A stretch of 49,108 nucleotides of DNA from Spirochaetota bacterium (GTDB taxonomy: Bacteria > Spirochaetota > Spirochaetia > Treponematales > Rectinemataceae), in the NCBI GenBank assembly GCA_008080685.1, contig VKGY01000018.1:14534-63641 (forward strand), read 5' to 3'. The position numbers and the translations under genes are program-made. How positions within the stretch are numbered: the stretch's first letter is position 1; the number at the start of each line of letters is the position of its first letter. Of this stretch, positions 8,577 through 16,944 are shown piece by piece. A model generated the notes under the pieces. It had not been told where the DNA came from, did no database searches, and saw nothing but the letters and a program-made list of their open reading frames with translations.

Positions 8577-10431
8577 GGGCAAGACATTTCGGTCCCGATC
8601 CTATCAGATCTTCCCGATTCGCCAGGCGAAGGGCTTCTCGGACAAGGGGAGCGTTTTCCGGGGTCTTGTAATGGAGAAGAGCTCTTTGCATCGCCCTTTC
8701 CCGAGGCGATTTGGCTATATAGACCGGCTGTCCGTCCAGGGGATTTTTTTCGCACCACCACATTGCTGTGGCCAAGGTTCCGGGAGTGGGATAGAAATCC
8801 TGGATTTGATCGGGGGTGAATCCCTGGTCGCGCAGATACTCCGCCAATTCGATCGCCTCAGGCAATCCCGAGCCAGGATGGGCGGAGATAAAATAGGGTA
8901 TGAGGTATTGGCGCTTCCCACGCGCGGCGTTAAGCTTCGCAAATATTTTCGCGAAGGCGTCATAGCGCGCCCGGGGCGGCTTGCCCATCAAGGCCAAAAC
9001 CTTCTGGGACACATGCTCCGGCGCTACTTTGAGCTGTCCCGAGATATGATGTTCCACCAATTCCTGCAAGATACTCATGTCCGGATCGAGCATCGCATAG
9101 TCGAAGCGAACCCCGGAGCGGACGAATACCTTCTTGACCTTGGGCAGGGAGCGAAGCCTCCTTAGTAGCTGAAGGTATTCACCATGGTCCACCTTCAGGG
9201 CGGGGCAGGGCTCGGGAGCCAGGCATCTCCTGTCCTCGCAGGCGCCGCGGTTGTCCATTTTGGCGCAGGCAGGAAGCCGGAAATTGGCCGTGGGACCCCC
9301 TACGTCGTGAATATAGCCCTTAAAATCGGGCAAGGCCGATAGGAGGGTGGCTTCCTCCACTATGGAGGCAATGCTGCGGGAGCTCACTTTCTTGCCTTGG
9401 TGGAATCCGATGGCACAGAAGGAGCAGGCGCCGAAGCATCCCCGCGAGGAGAGGAGGGAGAACTTCACTTCCTCCAAGCCAGGCACACCGCCGAAATCCT
9501 CGTACATGGGATGGGCCTTGCGTTCGAAGGGAAGGGCGTAGAGGCTGTCCAAGGCTTCCCTCTCAAGGGGAAAGGCGGGGGGCTCCTGCAGCACCGCCCT
9601 GTCCCCGTAGGGTTCCAGGAGTCTTTTTGCGGTGTGGGGATCTGTATTGGCATATTGGATCGCGAAAGATCGGGCGTAGGCGTCTTTGCATGGGACTTGG
9701 CTGCCGCGGACTTCCTCGTAGGAGGGGAGGACAAGGGCGTCGGAGAAGTTGGGGTTCGGGATGCCCGAGGCGAAGCGCACAGCCCTGGCCGTGCCCCGAA
9801 TGCCTCTTAGGTCGGCCTGGGGACCGAGGGCCGCCAGGCGGCCTAGGATTTCCACGATCTGTTGTTCTCCCATGCAGTAGACAAGAATATCCGCTTTGGA
9901 GTCCAGGAGGATGGATCTCCGCACCGTATCGGACCAATAATCGAAATGGGCCATTCTCCGCAAACTGGCCTCAAGCCCGCCCAGCACTACCGGCACTCCC
10001 TTGAAGGCTTGCTTGCAAAGGGATGTGTAGGCGATCGTCGCTCGGTCAGGGCGGGCGTTTTTCCTTCCGCCTATGCCTTCGCCTATGCTGCCGTCCGCCC
10101 TCTGGCAGAGTTCCGGCCTTCCCCCCGGCGCGTAGTCGTCCTTAGAGCGGAGTTTTTTGTTGGCGGTATAGGAAGAAACCATGGAGTCCACCGCTCCGGA
10201 GCTGACGAGCCAGGCGAGCCGGGGCTTTCCAAGGCTTCTGAAGACCTCGACATCGTCCGGATCCGGCCGGGCTAGGATAGCCACCGAATAGCCCTGGGAT
10301 TCCAGCAATCGGCCCAGGAGGGCGACGCCGAAGGACGAGTGGTCAACGTAGGCGTCTCCTGTGACGATTATCGCGTCGCAGGAAGGGGAACCTGGAAAGG
10401 GGGCTCCAGGTATTGCGGGAAGGAAGGCCAT
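8464..10431 (-). CDS. YgiQ-family radical SAM protein
   Basis: A 655-residue member of the YgiQ family (UPF0313), whose function is not established. The N-terminal region is cobalamin-binding-like (AIIVTGDAYVDHSSFGVALL). The radical SAM cluster motif CFGACSFCAIGF (CxxxCxxC) is at about residue 310-325, followed by family-typical stretches DVGGPTANF, VRSGVRFDYAML, HHISGQLKVAPEH and DQIQDFYPTPGTLATAM. A further Cys cluster (CAKMDNRGACEDRRCLAPEPCPAL, in two pieces) may bind a second Fe-S centre. The last 30 or so residues are Arg/Pro-rich and overlap the yigZ remnant on the other strand, so the natural C-terminus is uncertain. Confidence 0.92.
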   Translation of the reverse strand: MAFLPAIPGAPFPGSPSCDAIIVTGDAYVDHSSFGVALLGRLLESQGYSVAILARPDPDDVEVFRSLGKPRLAWLVSSGAVDSMVSSYTANKKLRSKDDYAPGGRPELCQRADGSIGEGIGGRKNARPDRATIAYTSLCKQAFKGVPVVLGGLEASLRRMAHFDYWSDTVRRSILLDSKADILVYCMGEQQIVEILGRLAALGPQADLRGIRGTARAVRFASGIPNPNFSDALVLPSYEEVRGSQVPCKDAYARSFAIQYANTDPHTAKRLLEPYGDRAVLQEPPAFPLEREALDSLYALPFERKAHPMYEDFGGVPGLEEVKFSLLSSRGCFGACSFCAIGFHQGKKVSSRSIASIVEEATLLSALPDFKGYIHDVGGPTANFRLPACAKMDNRGACEDRRCLAPEPCPALKVDHGEYLQLLRRLRSLPKVKKVFVRSGVRFDYAMLDPDMSILQELVEHHISGQLKVAPEHVSQKVLALMGKPPRARYDAFAKIFAKLNAARGKRQYLIPYFISAHPGSGLPEAIELAEYLRDQGFTPDQIQDFYPTPGTLATAMWWCEKNPLDGQPVYIAKSPRERAMQRALLHYKTPENAPLVREALRLANREDLIGSGPKCLAPKETKAPRQPERFSPPFGEARGTPRRARPRGRWEFPS

Positions 10432-10493
10432 AGGTCAGTATTATAGGCAATCCCCAGGCTTTGGCTACTGGGAAACAAGAGGATAAGAAAAGC

Positions 10494-11452
10494 ATGGTAA
10501 AGCAAAGAACGGCCGCCTCCATACTCATCGCCGCGCTGGTGCTCTTCATATCCTGCCCTCTGGCCGCCACGCCCATACCCACTCCTTCCGAGGGACCGCG
10601 GTATGTGTTTCTTTTCATCGGAGACGGAATGGGCAAGGCCCATGTCAGGGCTTTGGGAATCGAGCTTGAAGGGAAGGACATCTTTTCCTCCTTCCCCATC
10701 GCAGGGGAGATAGGCACCGACAACATTTCAGGCGGCACGACGGATTCCGCCGCCGCGGCTACAGCCTTGGCTACGGGATACAAGACATCCAGCGGAAAGA
10801 TCAATGTAAGCCCCTCAGGGCTCGCGGAGGCGGAGGCATCTTGGATCCTCTCGGGGTGGACGGCACAATGCCTGACCTGCGGGTTTTGGCGGCTGAACAT
10901 GGGTTTTCCGTGGTGACAGCCCGCTCAGCCCTTCCCTCCCTCAGCTCCGGCGCAGGTCCTACGATAGCCTTCGCCGAGGATTTGGACGCGGAATCTTCGC
11001 TGCCTTACCTTGCGGACAGGGAGCCAGGTGCCCAAAGCCTGGCGGATTTCGTAGCCGCGGGAATCCGGGTGCTCAACAACCCCCAAGGGTTTTTCTTCAT
11101 GATAGAAGGGGGCAAGATCGATTGGGCGAGCCACGACAATGACAGTCTCCGGATGCTGGGTGAAATGAAGGATTTTGACGCCGCGATCCGTGTAGCCCTT
11201 GGATTTTTACAGGCCCATTGGAATGAAACCCTGGTGGTGGTTACAGCGGATCATGAAACCGGTGGCCTTTCCGTCCAGGATCAGCCTTTCGCAGGCCGGC
11301 TAGACTGGTCCAAGACAGGCCACAGCGCCGCCAAAGTTCCGGTGTACGCCCAAGGAGTAGGCCAGGAACTCTTCCTCGGCATTTATGAAAATACGGGAAT
11401 TTTTGCCCGACTCAAGGCCCTCTTGGATGCCTCCTTGGCGGAGGATCCATGA
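10494..11452 (+). pseudogene. phoA: Alkaline phosphatase, internal deletion with frame change
   Basis: Periplasmic phosphomonoesterase of the alkaline phosphatase superfamily. The first frame gives a signal peptide (ILIAALVLFISCPLAA), the metal site FLFIGDGMG, the nucleophile motif TTDSAAAATALATGYKTSSG, then loses homology near 10815. The second frame resumes with RGGGGILDPLGV (about 10823), matching the DVxLGGG element, and runs through GFFFMIEGGKIDWASH and VTADHETGGL to 11452. The segment that usually carries GLVTTxxxTHATPAAF is missing, about 90 residues, and the reading frame changes. The encoded total is about 315 residues instead of 430-500. The following gene overlaps the stop codon (ATGA). 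Confidence 0.88.
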
Positions 11453-11871
11453 ACGTCTCCTTTATGTTCGCCCTGCTCTCGGGCTTGGTAGTCCTTGTCG
11501 CCCTGCTCTTAGGGATCCGAATCGGAAAAATGGCTGAAAAGGCCAGGCTTGAGGCCGCACTTGGAGAAAGGATCGGCTTGGAACGCGAAGATGCGATAAA
11601 ACGCTCCAAAGCAGTGGTCGGAGGCCAGGTTGCCGAACAAGTGGCGCCCTATCTTCCTGATTTTCCCTGCCCTCCTCGGTCGGCTCGATACATCGGCAAA
11701 CCCGTCGATTTTGTATGTTTCCCCGGCGAGGAAGGCGGAGAGATCGAAGAAATCGTATTCGTGGAAGTGAAGACCGGACTCTCCGAGCTGAGTCCTGGGG
11801 AGCGAAGCATCAAGCGGGCGATCTTGGAAGGCCGGATCCGTTGGGTGGAATATCGCATACCGCTGGAATAG
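11449..11871 (+). CDS. Holliday-junction-resolvase-like endonuclease domain protein, membrane-anchored
   Basis: A 140-residue protein with one N-terminal membrane helix (FALLSGLVVLVALLLGIRIG) followed by a short helical linker and a PD-(D/E)xK-like domain: KPVDFVCF, then EIVFVEVKTG and ERSIKRAILEGRIRWVEYR. The D...ExK spacing and the tail match the Endonuc_Holl family (PF10107) as I recall it. The substrate is unknown. It overlaps the phoA stop codon by 4 bp, indicating translational coupling. Convergent with the lipoprotein gene 13 bp downstream. Confidence 0.75.
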   Translation: MNVSFMFALLSGLVVLVALLLGIRIGKMAEKARLEAALGERIGLEREDAIKRSKAVVGGQVAEQVAPYLPDFPCPPRSARYIGKPVDFVCFPGEEGGEIEEIVFVEVKTGLSELSPGERSIKRAILEGRIRWVEYRIPLE

Positions 11872-11884
11872 GGTTACTTTAGAA

Positions 11885-13309
11885 TTAAGTTCCTTGACGA
11901 AGTTCCGGGTTTTTTTTCATGTACGACTCGAATTGGGCGGCGAAGTCCTCGGCTGCGGAGTCCTCGTCCGCCTGATCCCTCCCTGCGGCGTTCTTCAGCC
12001 ATGGCACCACCATTTCTCCCTTTATCCTCTCCCAGTGAAGCGGCATGATAGCAGGAGGCTTGACCGCGTCGGGAGGAGGGGTAGAGCCGCTCAGCTCAGG
12101 ATAATATTTTGGAAATATCGAACCGCTCACATCCTTGAGCGCCGAAAAACCCCCAGCTATGCCAAAGGAACTCTCGGAAATCCGCAATATCTTTGACCTT
12201 TCCAACATCGCGGCTTGGTTTTCCGGATCGAAAAACCAAAGAATGAAGCGTTCCGCCGCCAATCTCCCCTTGGACTTTTTCAAGATTCCGAGATACCGGA
12301 TATCCTCCTTTACAGTCAATGCGCCTTCTTCGCCAAAATAGTTGAATCGCAACTTTCCTTTTACCACCGGAGCGAGGAGGAAAAAAGCCGCGGAATCCAT
12401 CGCGCCGAACAAAAGACGACCGGTTTCGATGTTTTTATAGGGCGGGGCGGAAAGATAGCGGAAGGCGAATATATCTTCCTTTTCCGCGGATCCGTTGAAT
12501 TCCGCGATGTAGTTCCGCAATTCCTTCACGGTTCTCTCAAGTCCTTCGTTATTCCAAGAAAGGGGATCCTGGGAGTCGGCGCGATCCCTTCGATCGATTT
12601 TTTCTTCGAAGGCTGAGCCTCGGGACTGGGCAAAGTGGAAAAGAAAATCCATATCAGGCCACCGAGGAGAGAAGCCCATGGAGTTCTCCCCAGCTTTTTG
12701 AAGAAGAAGGTTGCGCCGCAATCCATCCATGCCGAGGAGAGGATTCTGCGCCGCCGGCATATCCAGATTCGCAAAATTGCCTGTTGCGGGGATCCTTCGC
12801 GACAGAAGCAAAAGGGCATTGAAGCTCACCGGAACCAGGAGTTGCTTTTCCTCCCTTTTCCCCGCCATCAGGAGAGCAGGATAAAATGATTCGCGTCCAA
12901 GGCCTAAGCGGCCGAAAAGATAATCCAGATCGAGGAATCCATCCGCAAGGCTTGCTGTCCTTAGCCCTTTGCCTAGGACGAAGGTGGGATTCTCTCCTGG
13001 GGAAGTCCCGAGTTGCGAGAGCCGCAGGACGAGGTTTTCTTCGTGCTTGACGAGGATACGGTGTTTGTTTTGCGATGCGTTGAACATTTCCGCTGCCACA
13101 AGAATTTCCGGCGTATCCGTCAAAAGGGTGGCGGTTTGTCCCCGGAGGATCGAGCAGGAAGAGGCGAGGATGGCCAAGGTTGCGGCGCAAAAAAGAAGAT
13201 GGCGCAACGCCGGCTTACTTGCCGCCGGCTTACTTGCCGCCGGTCCTCTTGCCGACCTTATAACCCTTCTGACAGAATGAACTCCGAGCGCATCGCCATG
13301 GGAAACCAT
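11885..13309 (-). CDS. Solute-binding-like lipoprotein
   Basis: Exported lipoprotein resembling extracellular solute-binding proteins. The hydrophobic stretch LLFCAATLAILASSC ends in a lipobox with the acylated Cys. The mature part has family-like features: TPEILVAAEMFNAS near the start, a hinge-like FGAMDSAAFFLLAPV, and late AAERFILWFFDPENQAAML. No transport permease is adjacent, so a sensory or structural role is possible. The start is uncertain: the ATG at 13309 gives a 34-residue basic leader built partly from a 15-bp tandem repeat, and TTG at 13207 would give a compact signal peptide; neither has a clear ribosome site. Divergent from the yhcC-like gene. Confidence 0.7.
   Translation of the reverse strand: MVSHGDALGVHSVRRVIRSARGPAASKPAASKPALRHLLFCAATLAILASSCSILRGQTATLLTDTPEILVAAEMFNASQNKHRILVKHEENLVLRLSQLGTSPGENPTFVLGKGLRTASLADGFLDLDYLFGRLGLGRESFYPALLMAGKREEKQLLVPVSFNALLLLSRRIPATGNFANLDMPAAQNPLLGMDGLRRNLLLQKAGENSMGFSPRWPDMDFLFHFAQSRGSAFEEKIDRRDRADSQDPLSWNNEGLERTVKELRNYIAEFNGSAEKEDIFAFRYLSAPPYKNIETGRLLFGAMDSAAFFLLAPVVKGKLRFNYFGEEGALTVKEDIRYLGILKKSKGRLAAERFILWFFDPENQAAMLERSKILRISESSFGIAGGFSALKDVSGSIFPKYYPELSGSTPPPDAVKPPAIMPLHWERIKGEMVVPWLKNAAGRDQADEDSAAEDFAAQFESYMKKNPELRQGT
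13211..13255 (+). repeat. 15-bp tandem repeat at the lipoprotein N-terminus
   Basis: Two identical 15-bp units (CGGCTTACTTGCCGC) at 13211-13225 and 13226-13240 are followed by a degenerate third. They encode AASKP repeats on the minus strand if translation starts upstream. The unit is a multiple of three, so copy-number change would keep the frame. Confidence 0.8.
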
Positions 13310-13385
13310 GGCATGACCATATAGCGGAAAATCACTCCTGGCAACTGGCTTTTCGATGTCGAAGCCAGGAACCATAAGGAAAGCA

Positions 13386-14248
13386 ATGGAAGTCGCGCCG
13401 CGGAAATCCCGATGGAACAAGCATGGAGACAGGCTCCTGGAACGCCATGGGCAGAGAGTCTGGAGGCTGGGCATTGACGCAGGCTTCTCCTGTCCCCATC
13501 GGGAAGATGGTAGGGGGAGGGGAGGCTGTGCCTTCTGCGCTCCAGAGGCGGGATTGGCGGCCTACCAGCACAAAGGCCAGGAAGTAGTCAGGGGCTTGGA
13601 AGAGCAAGTCTCCCGGGCAGTGGGTTTTACACGGACCCGCTACGAAGCCCAGTCTTTTTTCCTTTATTTCCAGGCCTATTCCTGCACGAACCTCCCTGCC
13701 GCCGACTTGGGCCGTATTTACGGAAGGGCAATCGAAAGCCTTGAAACGACAGCCCCCGGTGCTCTAAGGGGCATGGTAGTCTCCACCCGACCTGATTGCC
13801 TTTCGCCGGAAAAGGCGGAACTCCTGGCCGGCTATGCGGCCCTGGGACTCGAGGTTTGGCTCGAACTCGGCCTCCAGAGCGCCCAGGACAAAACCCTGGC
13901 GCGTATAAACCGGGGCCATGATTTCGCCGCATTCATTCAGGCGGCCCGCCAAACCGAAGGACTCGGATTGAGGCGGGCCTGCTCCGCCTTGTGCGGGGTT
14001 CGCGCCTGGAGCGGACCTTTCCCGCAGGGGAGTACTCGCCCCTCCACCCCGCGCGGCTTCCCGGCCTTTTGGCGGATTTGCTGGAGATCGTCCCTTGGGA
14101 TGTGGAAATCCTGAGGCTCAGCGCGGATTTCCCTAAGAACCAATGCTTGGATGTTTTTCCCCCGGCGGAAAAATATCAGCTTCATAGGGCTTTGGAGAAG
14201 GAATTGGAGGCTCGGGATTCGTGGCAAGGAAAAAGGGTGGTTCCATGA
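13386..14248 (+). pseudogene. YhcC-type (TIGR01212) radical SAM gene with internal deletion
   Basis: Radical SAM protein of the YhcC family, whose exact substrate is not established. The ATG at 13386 (MEVAPRKSRWNKHG) has AAGGAAA upstream. The first frame carries RLGIDAGFSCPHRE, the cluster cysteines (CPHRE...GGCAFC), FFLYFQAYSCTNLP, VVSTRPDCLS, WLELGLQSAQDKTLARINRGHDF, and degrades after GLGLR. The second frame resumes at about 13976 (LLRLVRGSRLERTFPAGEYS) and ends at 14248. The stretch that normally holds HLILGLPGE...KIH is missing, about 40 residues, and the frame changes. The junction lies inside the inverted repeat AGGCGG/CCGCCT. Confidence 0.85.
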
Positions 14249-14520
14249 AGGCAATCCATGGTTTTGCCGTGGGCGAAGTCCAGGGCGTTGGCTACCGGTA
14301 TTCGGCGGTCCGTCAGGCGCGAGGCCTGGGGTTGGTGGGTTGGGTGAAAAACGAAGAAGACGGATCAGTAGAGTTTTGGGCCGAAGGACAGGAGGAGGAT
14401 CTCAAGGCCTTTGTCCAATGGGCATGGGAAGGTCCTTCTTCCGCCCGGGTTGACGATGTACGGGTGGAGTGGGTCATGGCCTCCGGGCGGTATGCTTCCT
14501 TCGGCGTCGCTTTTTCTTAG
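14245..14520 (+). CDS. acyP: Acylphosphatase
   Basis: Small cytoplasmic enzyme hydrolysing acyl phosphates. 91 residues, the usual size. The signature GEVQGVGYRYSA contains the catalytic Arg, and VGWVKNEEDGSVE contains the conserved Asn. The ATG at 14245 overlaps the yhcC-type stop codon (ATGA); an upstream in-frame GTG at 14221 would only lengthen the N-terminus. Confidence 0.95.
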   Translation: MKAIHGFAVGEVQGVGYRYSAVRQARGLGLVGWVKNEEDGSVEFWAEGQEEDLKAFVQWAWEGPSSARVDDVRVEWVMASGRYASFGVAFS

Positions 14521-14559
14521 GAGCTGATCGGCAGTATATTTTCTGCACAAGGAGTTGCA

Positions 14560-15360
14560 ATGGAAACTGACTTGAAAGGCAAGGTGATATTCGCCTCCGC
14601 CTCTACGGACGGCTTGGGGCTGGCGATAGCGACAAGGGCTGTCGAGGAAGGAGCCCGCGTCTTTCTAGGCGGAAGGACCAAGGCCCGCCTGGAGGAGGCT
14701 GTCGGGAAGCTTTCCAAGATCGCCGAAGATTCTCAAGGCGGGGTTGTGGGCGCTGTTCTGGACATGGCGTCGGCGGATTCGATCCAAGCCTGGGTGCGGG
14801 AAGGGGAGAAGGAATTCGGCGAACCCTGGGGCCTTCTTGTCAACGCCGGGGGTCCGCCTCCGGGGGATTTTGAATCCTTCGCGGACGACAAGGCTTGGTA
14901 TACAGCCTTCGAGCTCACCCTCATGTCTTCGGTGAGGCTTATCAGGGCTGTCCTTCCTTCCATCAAAAAGCAGGGCGGATCGATTCTTGCCATCACCTCC
15001 AGTTCGGTCAAAGAACCCTGGCCTGGGCTGATTCTCTCCGGCATCATGAGGTCCGGAGTCGCAAGCTTGGTGAAGTCGCTTTCGATAGAATTGGCACCCT
15101 CGGGCGTGCGGGTCAACAACATAGCCCCGGGCAACATCGCCACAGGAAGGTTGGATCGCCTCATAGTTTCCGAGGCCGCCCAGAAGGGGATAAAACCTGA
15201 GGAACAAAGGGCGGTGAGACAGGCCGCCATTCCCTTGGGAAGAATTGGGGAGGTTGGAGAGTTCGGCGCCGTCGGTGCCTTCCTGCTTTCTCCCGCGGCC
15301 TCCTACATCACCGGCCAAACCATCATGGTCGACGGGGGAGCTGGCAAGTTCCTGTATTGA
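14560..15360 (+). CDS. Atypical short-chain dehydrogenase/reductase
   Basis: A 266-residue Rossmann-fold SDR. Cofactor region: ASASTDGLGLAIA, with NAGGPPPG in place of NNAG. Later elements: ITSSSVKEPWPGL, VKSLSIELAPSGVRVNNIAPG, and a C-terminal YITGQTIMVDGG typical of FabG-like enzymes. The usual catalytic YxxxK is not there: the aligned position reads LILSGIMRSG, so Tyr and Lys are replaced (S...R). A subgroup of SDRs with the NAGGPPPG signature shares this change. Substrate unknown. The start has AAGGAG 7 bp upstream. Confidence 0.88.
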   Translation: METDLKGKVIFASASTDGLGLAIATRAVEEGARVFLGGRTKARLEEAVGKLSKIAEDSQGGVVGAVLDMASADSIQAWVREGEKEFGEPWGLLVNAGGPPPGDFESFADDKAWYTAFELTLMSSVRLIRAVLPSIKKQGGSILAITSSSVKEPWPGLILSGIMRSGVASLVKSLSIELAPSGVRVNNIAPGNIATGRLDRLIVSEAAQKGIKPEEQRAVRQAAIPLGRIGEVGEFGAVGAFLLSPAASYITGQTIMVDGGAGKFLY

Positions 15361-15374
15361 TTTCTCGATACGGT

Positions 15375-16160
15375 TCAACGTTGCCAGGCCGCCGGGTCGC
15401 GTCGAAAAAATAGGGCGAGTTGTTCGTACACCCCCGGGTATTCTTTCAGCAAGACCCTGGGCATTTCCCAAAAGTATTCGCAGCATATGGCGAAGAATTC
15501 ATCAGGGCCTTCGGCTCCGTACACATCTATGGAGACGCGGCCTTTCCGCCGACCGGCGCGGGCGGCGTTTTTCCTAAAGTCTTCGAAGGCCAAGGAAAAT
15601 TCCTTAGTCCAAGCGCAGCCGTCCATCCCCTGGTGGAGGGGAGGGCAACCATCATAGGCTCCGTCCAATCCATCGAGTTTATGGGCCATCTCGTGGATGA
15701 CAACATTGTACCCATCGCCCCTGCCGGAGGCATGGATGTCCGGTATCGAAAGGGCTACGGGCCCTAGGGCGAAGGCTTCGCCGGCGAATTCATCCTCATA
15801 TTCGTGGATGATGCCGCCCTTGGCCTCTACCGTCTGGGTAACCGTATATGCCTGGGGGGTGAGATAGATGGTGGTGAAGTCCCGGTACCAGCGCAAGTCC
15901 AGGCCCAGGAGGGGGAGACAAGCCTGGGTGGCGACCGCAAGCATTAGCTCCTGGCTTGCCGAGGCGCCGCCCACGGGCAGGAATTTCTTGGTGGCCAGGA
16001 AGCGGGCGCTCAAGTCCCGCAGAAGCGCCTTGTCCACATCAACCAGGCCGCTGAAAATCCGATGTTGCAACAAAATGCGGAGCCAAAGCTCCTCGGGCAC
16101 GGGCGCAAAAGCCGGCGACTTCGCACCCAAACGATTTTTTAGCCTCTCCCATATACCCAT
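15375..16160 (-). CDS. mtfA: MtfA-like zinc metallopeptidase
   Basis: Cytoplasmic zinc peptidase; in E. coli MtfA binds the Mlc repressor and influences sugar-PTS expression. The zinc motif HEMAHKLD (HExxH) is clear, with YDG just downstream and the family-typical tails DEFFAICCEYFWEMP and YEQLALFFRRDP. The ATG at 16160 (MGIWERLKNRLG) fits the family start. A longer frame reaches 16238 but crosses the tRNA promoter on the other strand. Ends 14 bp from the convergent SDR gene. Confidence 0.88.
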   Translation of the reverse strand: MGIWERLKNRLGAKSPAFAPVPEELWLRILLQHRIFSGLVDVDKALLRDLSARFLATKKFLPVGGASASQELMLAVATQACLPLLGLDLRWYRDFTTIYLTPQAYTVTQTVEAKGGIIHEYEDEFAGEAFALGPVALSIPDIHASGRGDGYNVVIHEMAHKLDGLDGAYDGCPPLHQGMDGCAWTKEFSLAFEDFRKNAARAGRRKGRVSIDVYGAEGPDEFFAICCEYFWEMPRVLLKEYPGVYEQLALFFRRDPAAWQR

Positions 16161-16175
16161 GCCATTCAATATAGC

Positions 16176-16188
16176 GGGGTCAGACCCC
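16176..16188. repeat. REP-like palindrome GGGGTCAGACCCC
   Basis: Perfect 6-bp arms around one base, just upstream of mtfA and 4 bp before the tRNA promoter. The same core is familiar from REP-type repeats in many bacteria, so it may be an interspersed repeat. On the minus strand it lies between a possible TTGTCA and TATATT of an mtfA promoter, so an operator role is also possible. Confidence 0.5.
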
Positions 16189-16191
16189 ATC

Positions 16192-16220
16192 TTGACAACC
16201 CCAATTCTTTCGCGTAATGT
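16192..16220 (+). promoter_or_regulatory. Promoter of the tRNA cluster
   Basis: TTGACA (16192-16197) and TAATGT (16215-16220) are separated by 17 bp, about 32 bp before the first tRNA. This is the expected arrangement for a stable-RNA operon. Confidence 0.75.
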
Positions 16221-16251
16221 CATCTCTCGCCGATTCATTGGATTTGCGTGT

Positions 16252-16336
16252 GGAGCGGTGTCCGAGTGGCTTAAGGAGGCGGTCTTGAAAACCGTTGTAC
16301 CGCGAGGTACCGGGGGTTCGAATCCCCCCTGCTCCG
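16252..16336 (+). tRNA. tRNA-Ser(TGA)
   Basis: 85-nt class II tRNA. The anticodon loop CTTGAAA places TGA at positions 34-36. It has a long variable arm, T-arm GGTTCGAAT and acceptor GGAGCGG/CTGCTCC with discriminator G. CCA is not encoded. Confidence 0.95.
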
Positions 16337-16356
16337 TAGCCAGTGGAAACTGGTCT

Positions 16357-16444
<88 letters not shown>

Positions 16445-16450
16445 TTTCAC

Positions 16451-16524
16451 GAGGCTATAGCTCAGCTGGATAGAGCTTCAGATTGCGGATCTGAAGGTCG
16501 GAGGTTCGAATCCTCTTAGCCTCA
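16451..16524 (+). tRNA. tRNA-Arg(GCG)
   Basis: 74-nt class I tRNA. Acceptor GAGGCTA/TAGCCTC with discriminator A; anticodon stem TCAGA/TCTGA enclosing TTGCGGA, so the anticodon is GCG. The A after GG in the D-loop fits an arginine identity element. Most bacteria use ACG, edited to ICG, for these codons. Confidence 0.92.
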
Positions 16525-16534
16525 TTCTTCTTAT

Positions 16535-16621
16535 GGAGAGATGCGAGAGCGGCTGAATCGGGCGGTCTCGAAAACCGTTGAACCTTCATTGGTTCCGGGG
16601 GTTCGAATCCCCCTCTCTCCG
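16535..16621 (+). tRNA. tRNA-Ser(CGA)
   Basis: 87-nt class II tRNA. The anticodon loop CTCGAAA gives CGA. It has a long variable arm and acceptor GGAGAGA/TCTCTCC with discriminator G. Confidence 0.95.
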
Positions 16622-16690
16622 CCTAGCCGCTGTCTGTCTTTGCTCCCGGAAGGAAGATGCGGTTTTGATTTATTTTCGTTTTTGTTGTTT

Positions 16691-16777
16691 GGAGAGATGA
16701 CCGAGCGGCCGAAGGTGCGCGATTGGAAGTCGCGTGTATCCGTAAGGGTACCGAGGGTTCAAATCCCTCTCTCTCCG
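16691..16777 (+). tRNA. tRNA-Ser(GGA)
   Basis: 87-nt class II tRNA. Anticodon stem CGCGA/TCGCG encloses TTGGAAG, giving GGA. It has a long variable arm and acceptor GGAGAGA/TCTCTCC with discriminator G. It completes a set of four serine anticodons (TGA, GCT, CGA, GGA). Confidence 0.95.
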
Positions 16778-16786
16778 TAGCATCCT

Positions 16787-16904
16787 GGAGCGCAAGAAGC
16801 CAGGCACTGTGCTCGTAACCACTGCGGAACCCCGCCAGGTCCGGAAGGAAGCAACGGTACGTGGAAGGTGCGGTGCCGCAGAGCGCCTGGCTTCTTGCGC
16901 TTCA
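16787..16904 (+). ncRNA. ffs: Signal recognition particle RNA (4.5S type)
   Basis: The near-invariant apical element CAGGTCCGGAAGGAAGCAAC (16836-16855) is flanked by long complementary arms: AGCGCAAGAAGCCAGGC (16789-16805) pairs with GCCTGGCTTCTTGCGCTT (16885-16902). The length of about 118 nt fits the small bacterial SRP RNA. It lies directly after tRNA-Ser(GGA) and just before dnaX. Confidence 0.96.
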
Positions 16905-16944
16905 AGTGCTTTACCCTCTTCGCCCTCCATGCTATTTTCATCCC

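Noticed and set aside
13211-13255. CRISPR-like array
   Set aside because: The repeats are directly adjacent 15-bp units without spacers.
16535-16621. Selenocysteine tRNA
   Set aside because: The anticodon is CGA, and the arm lengths fit an ordinary serine tRNA.
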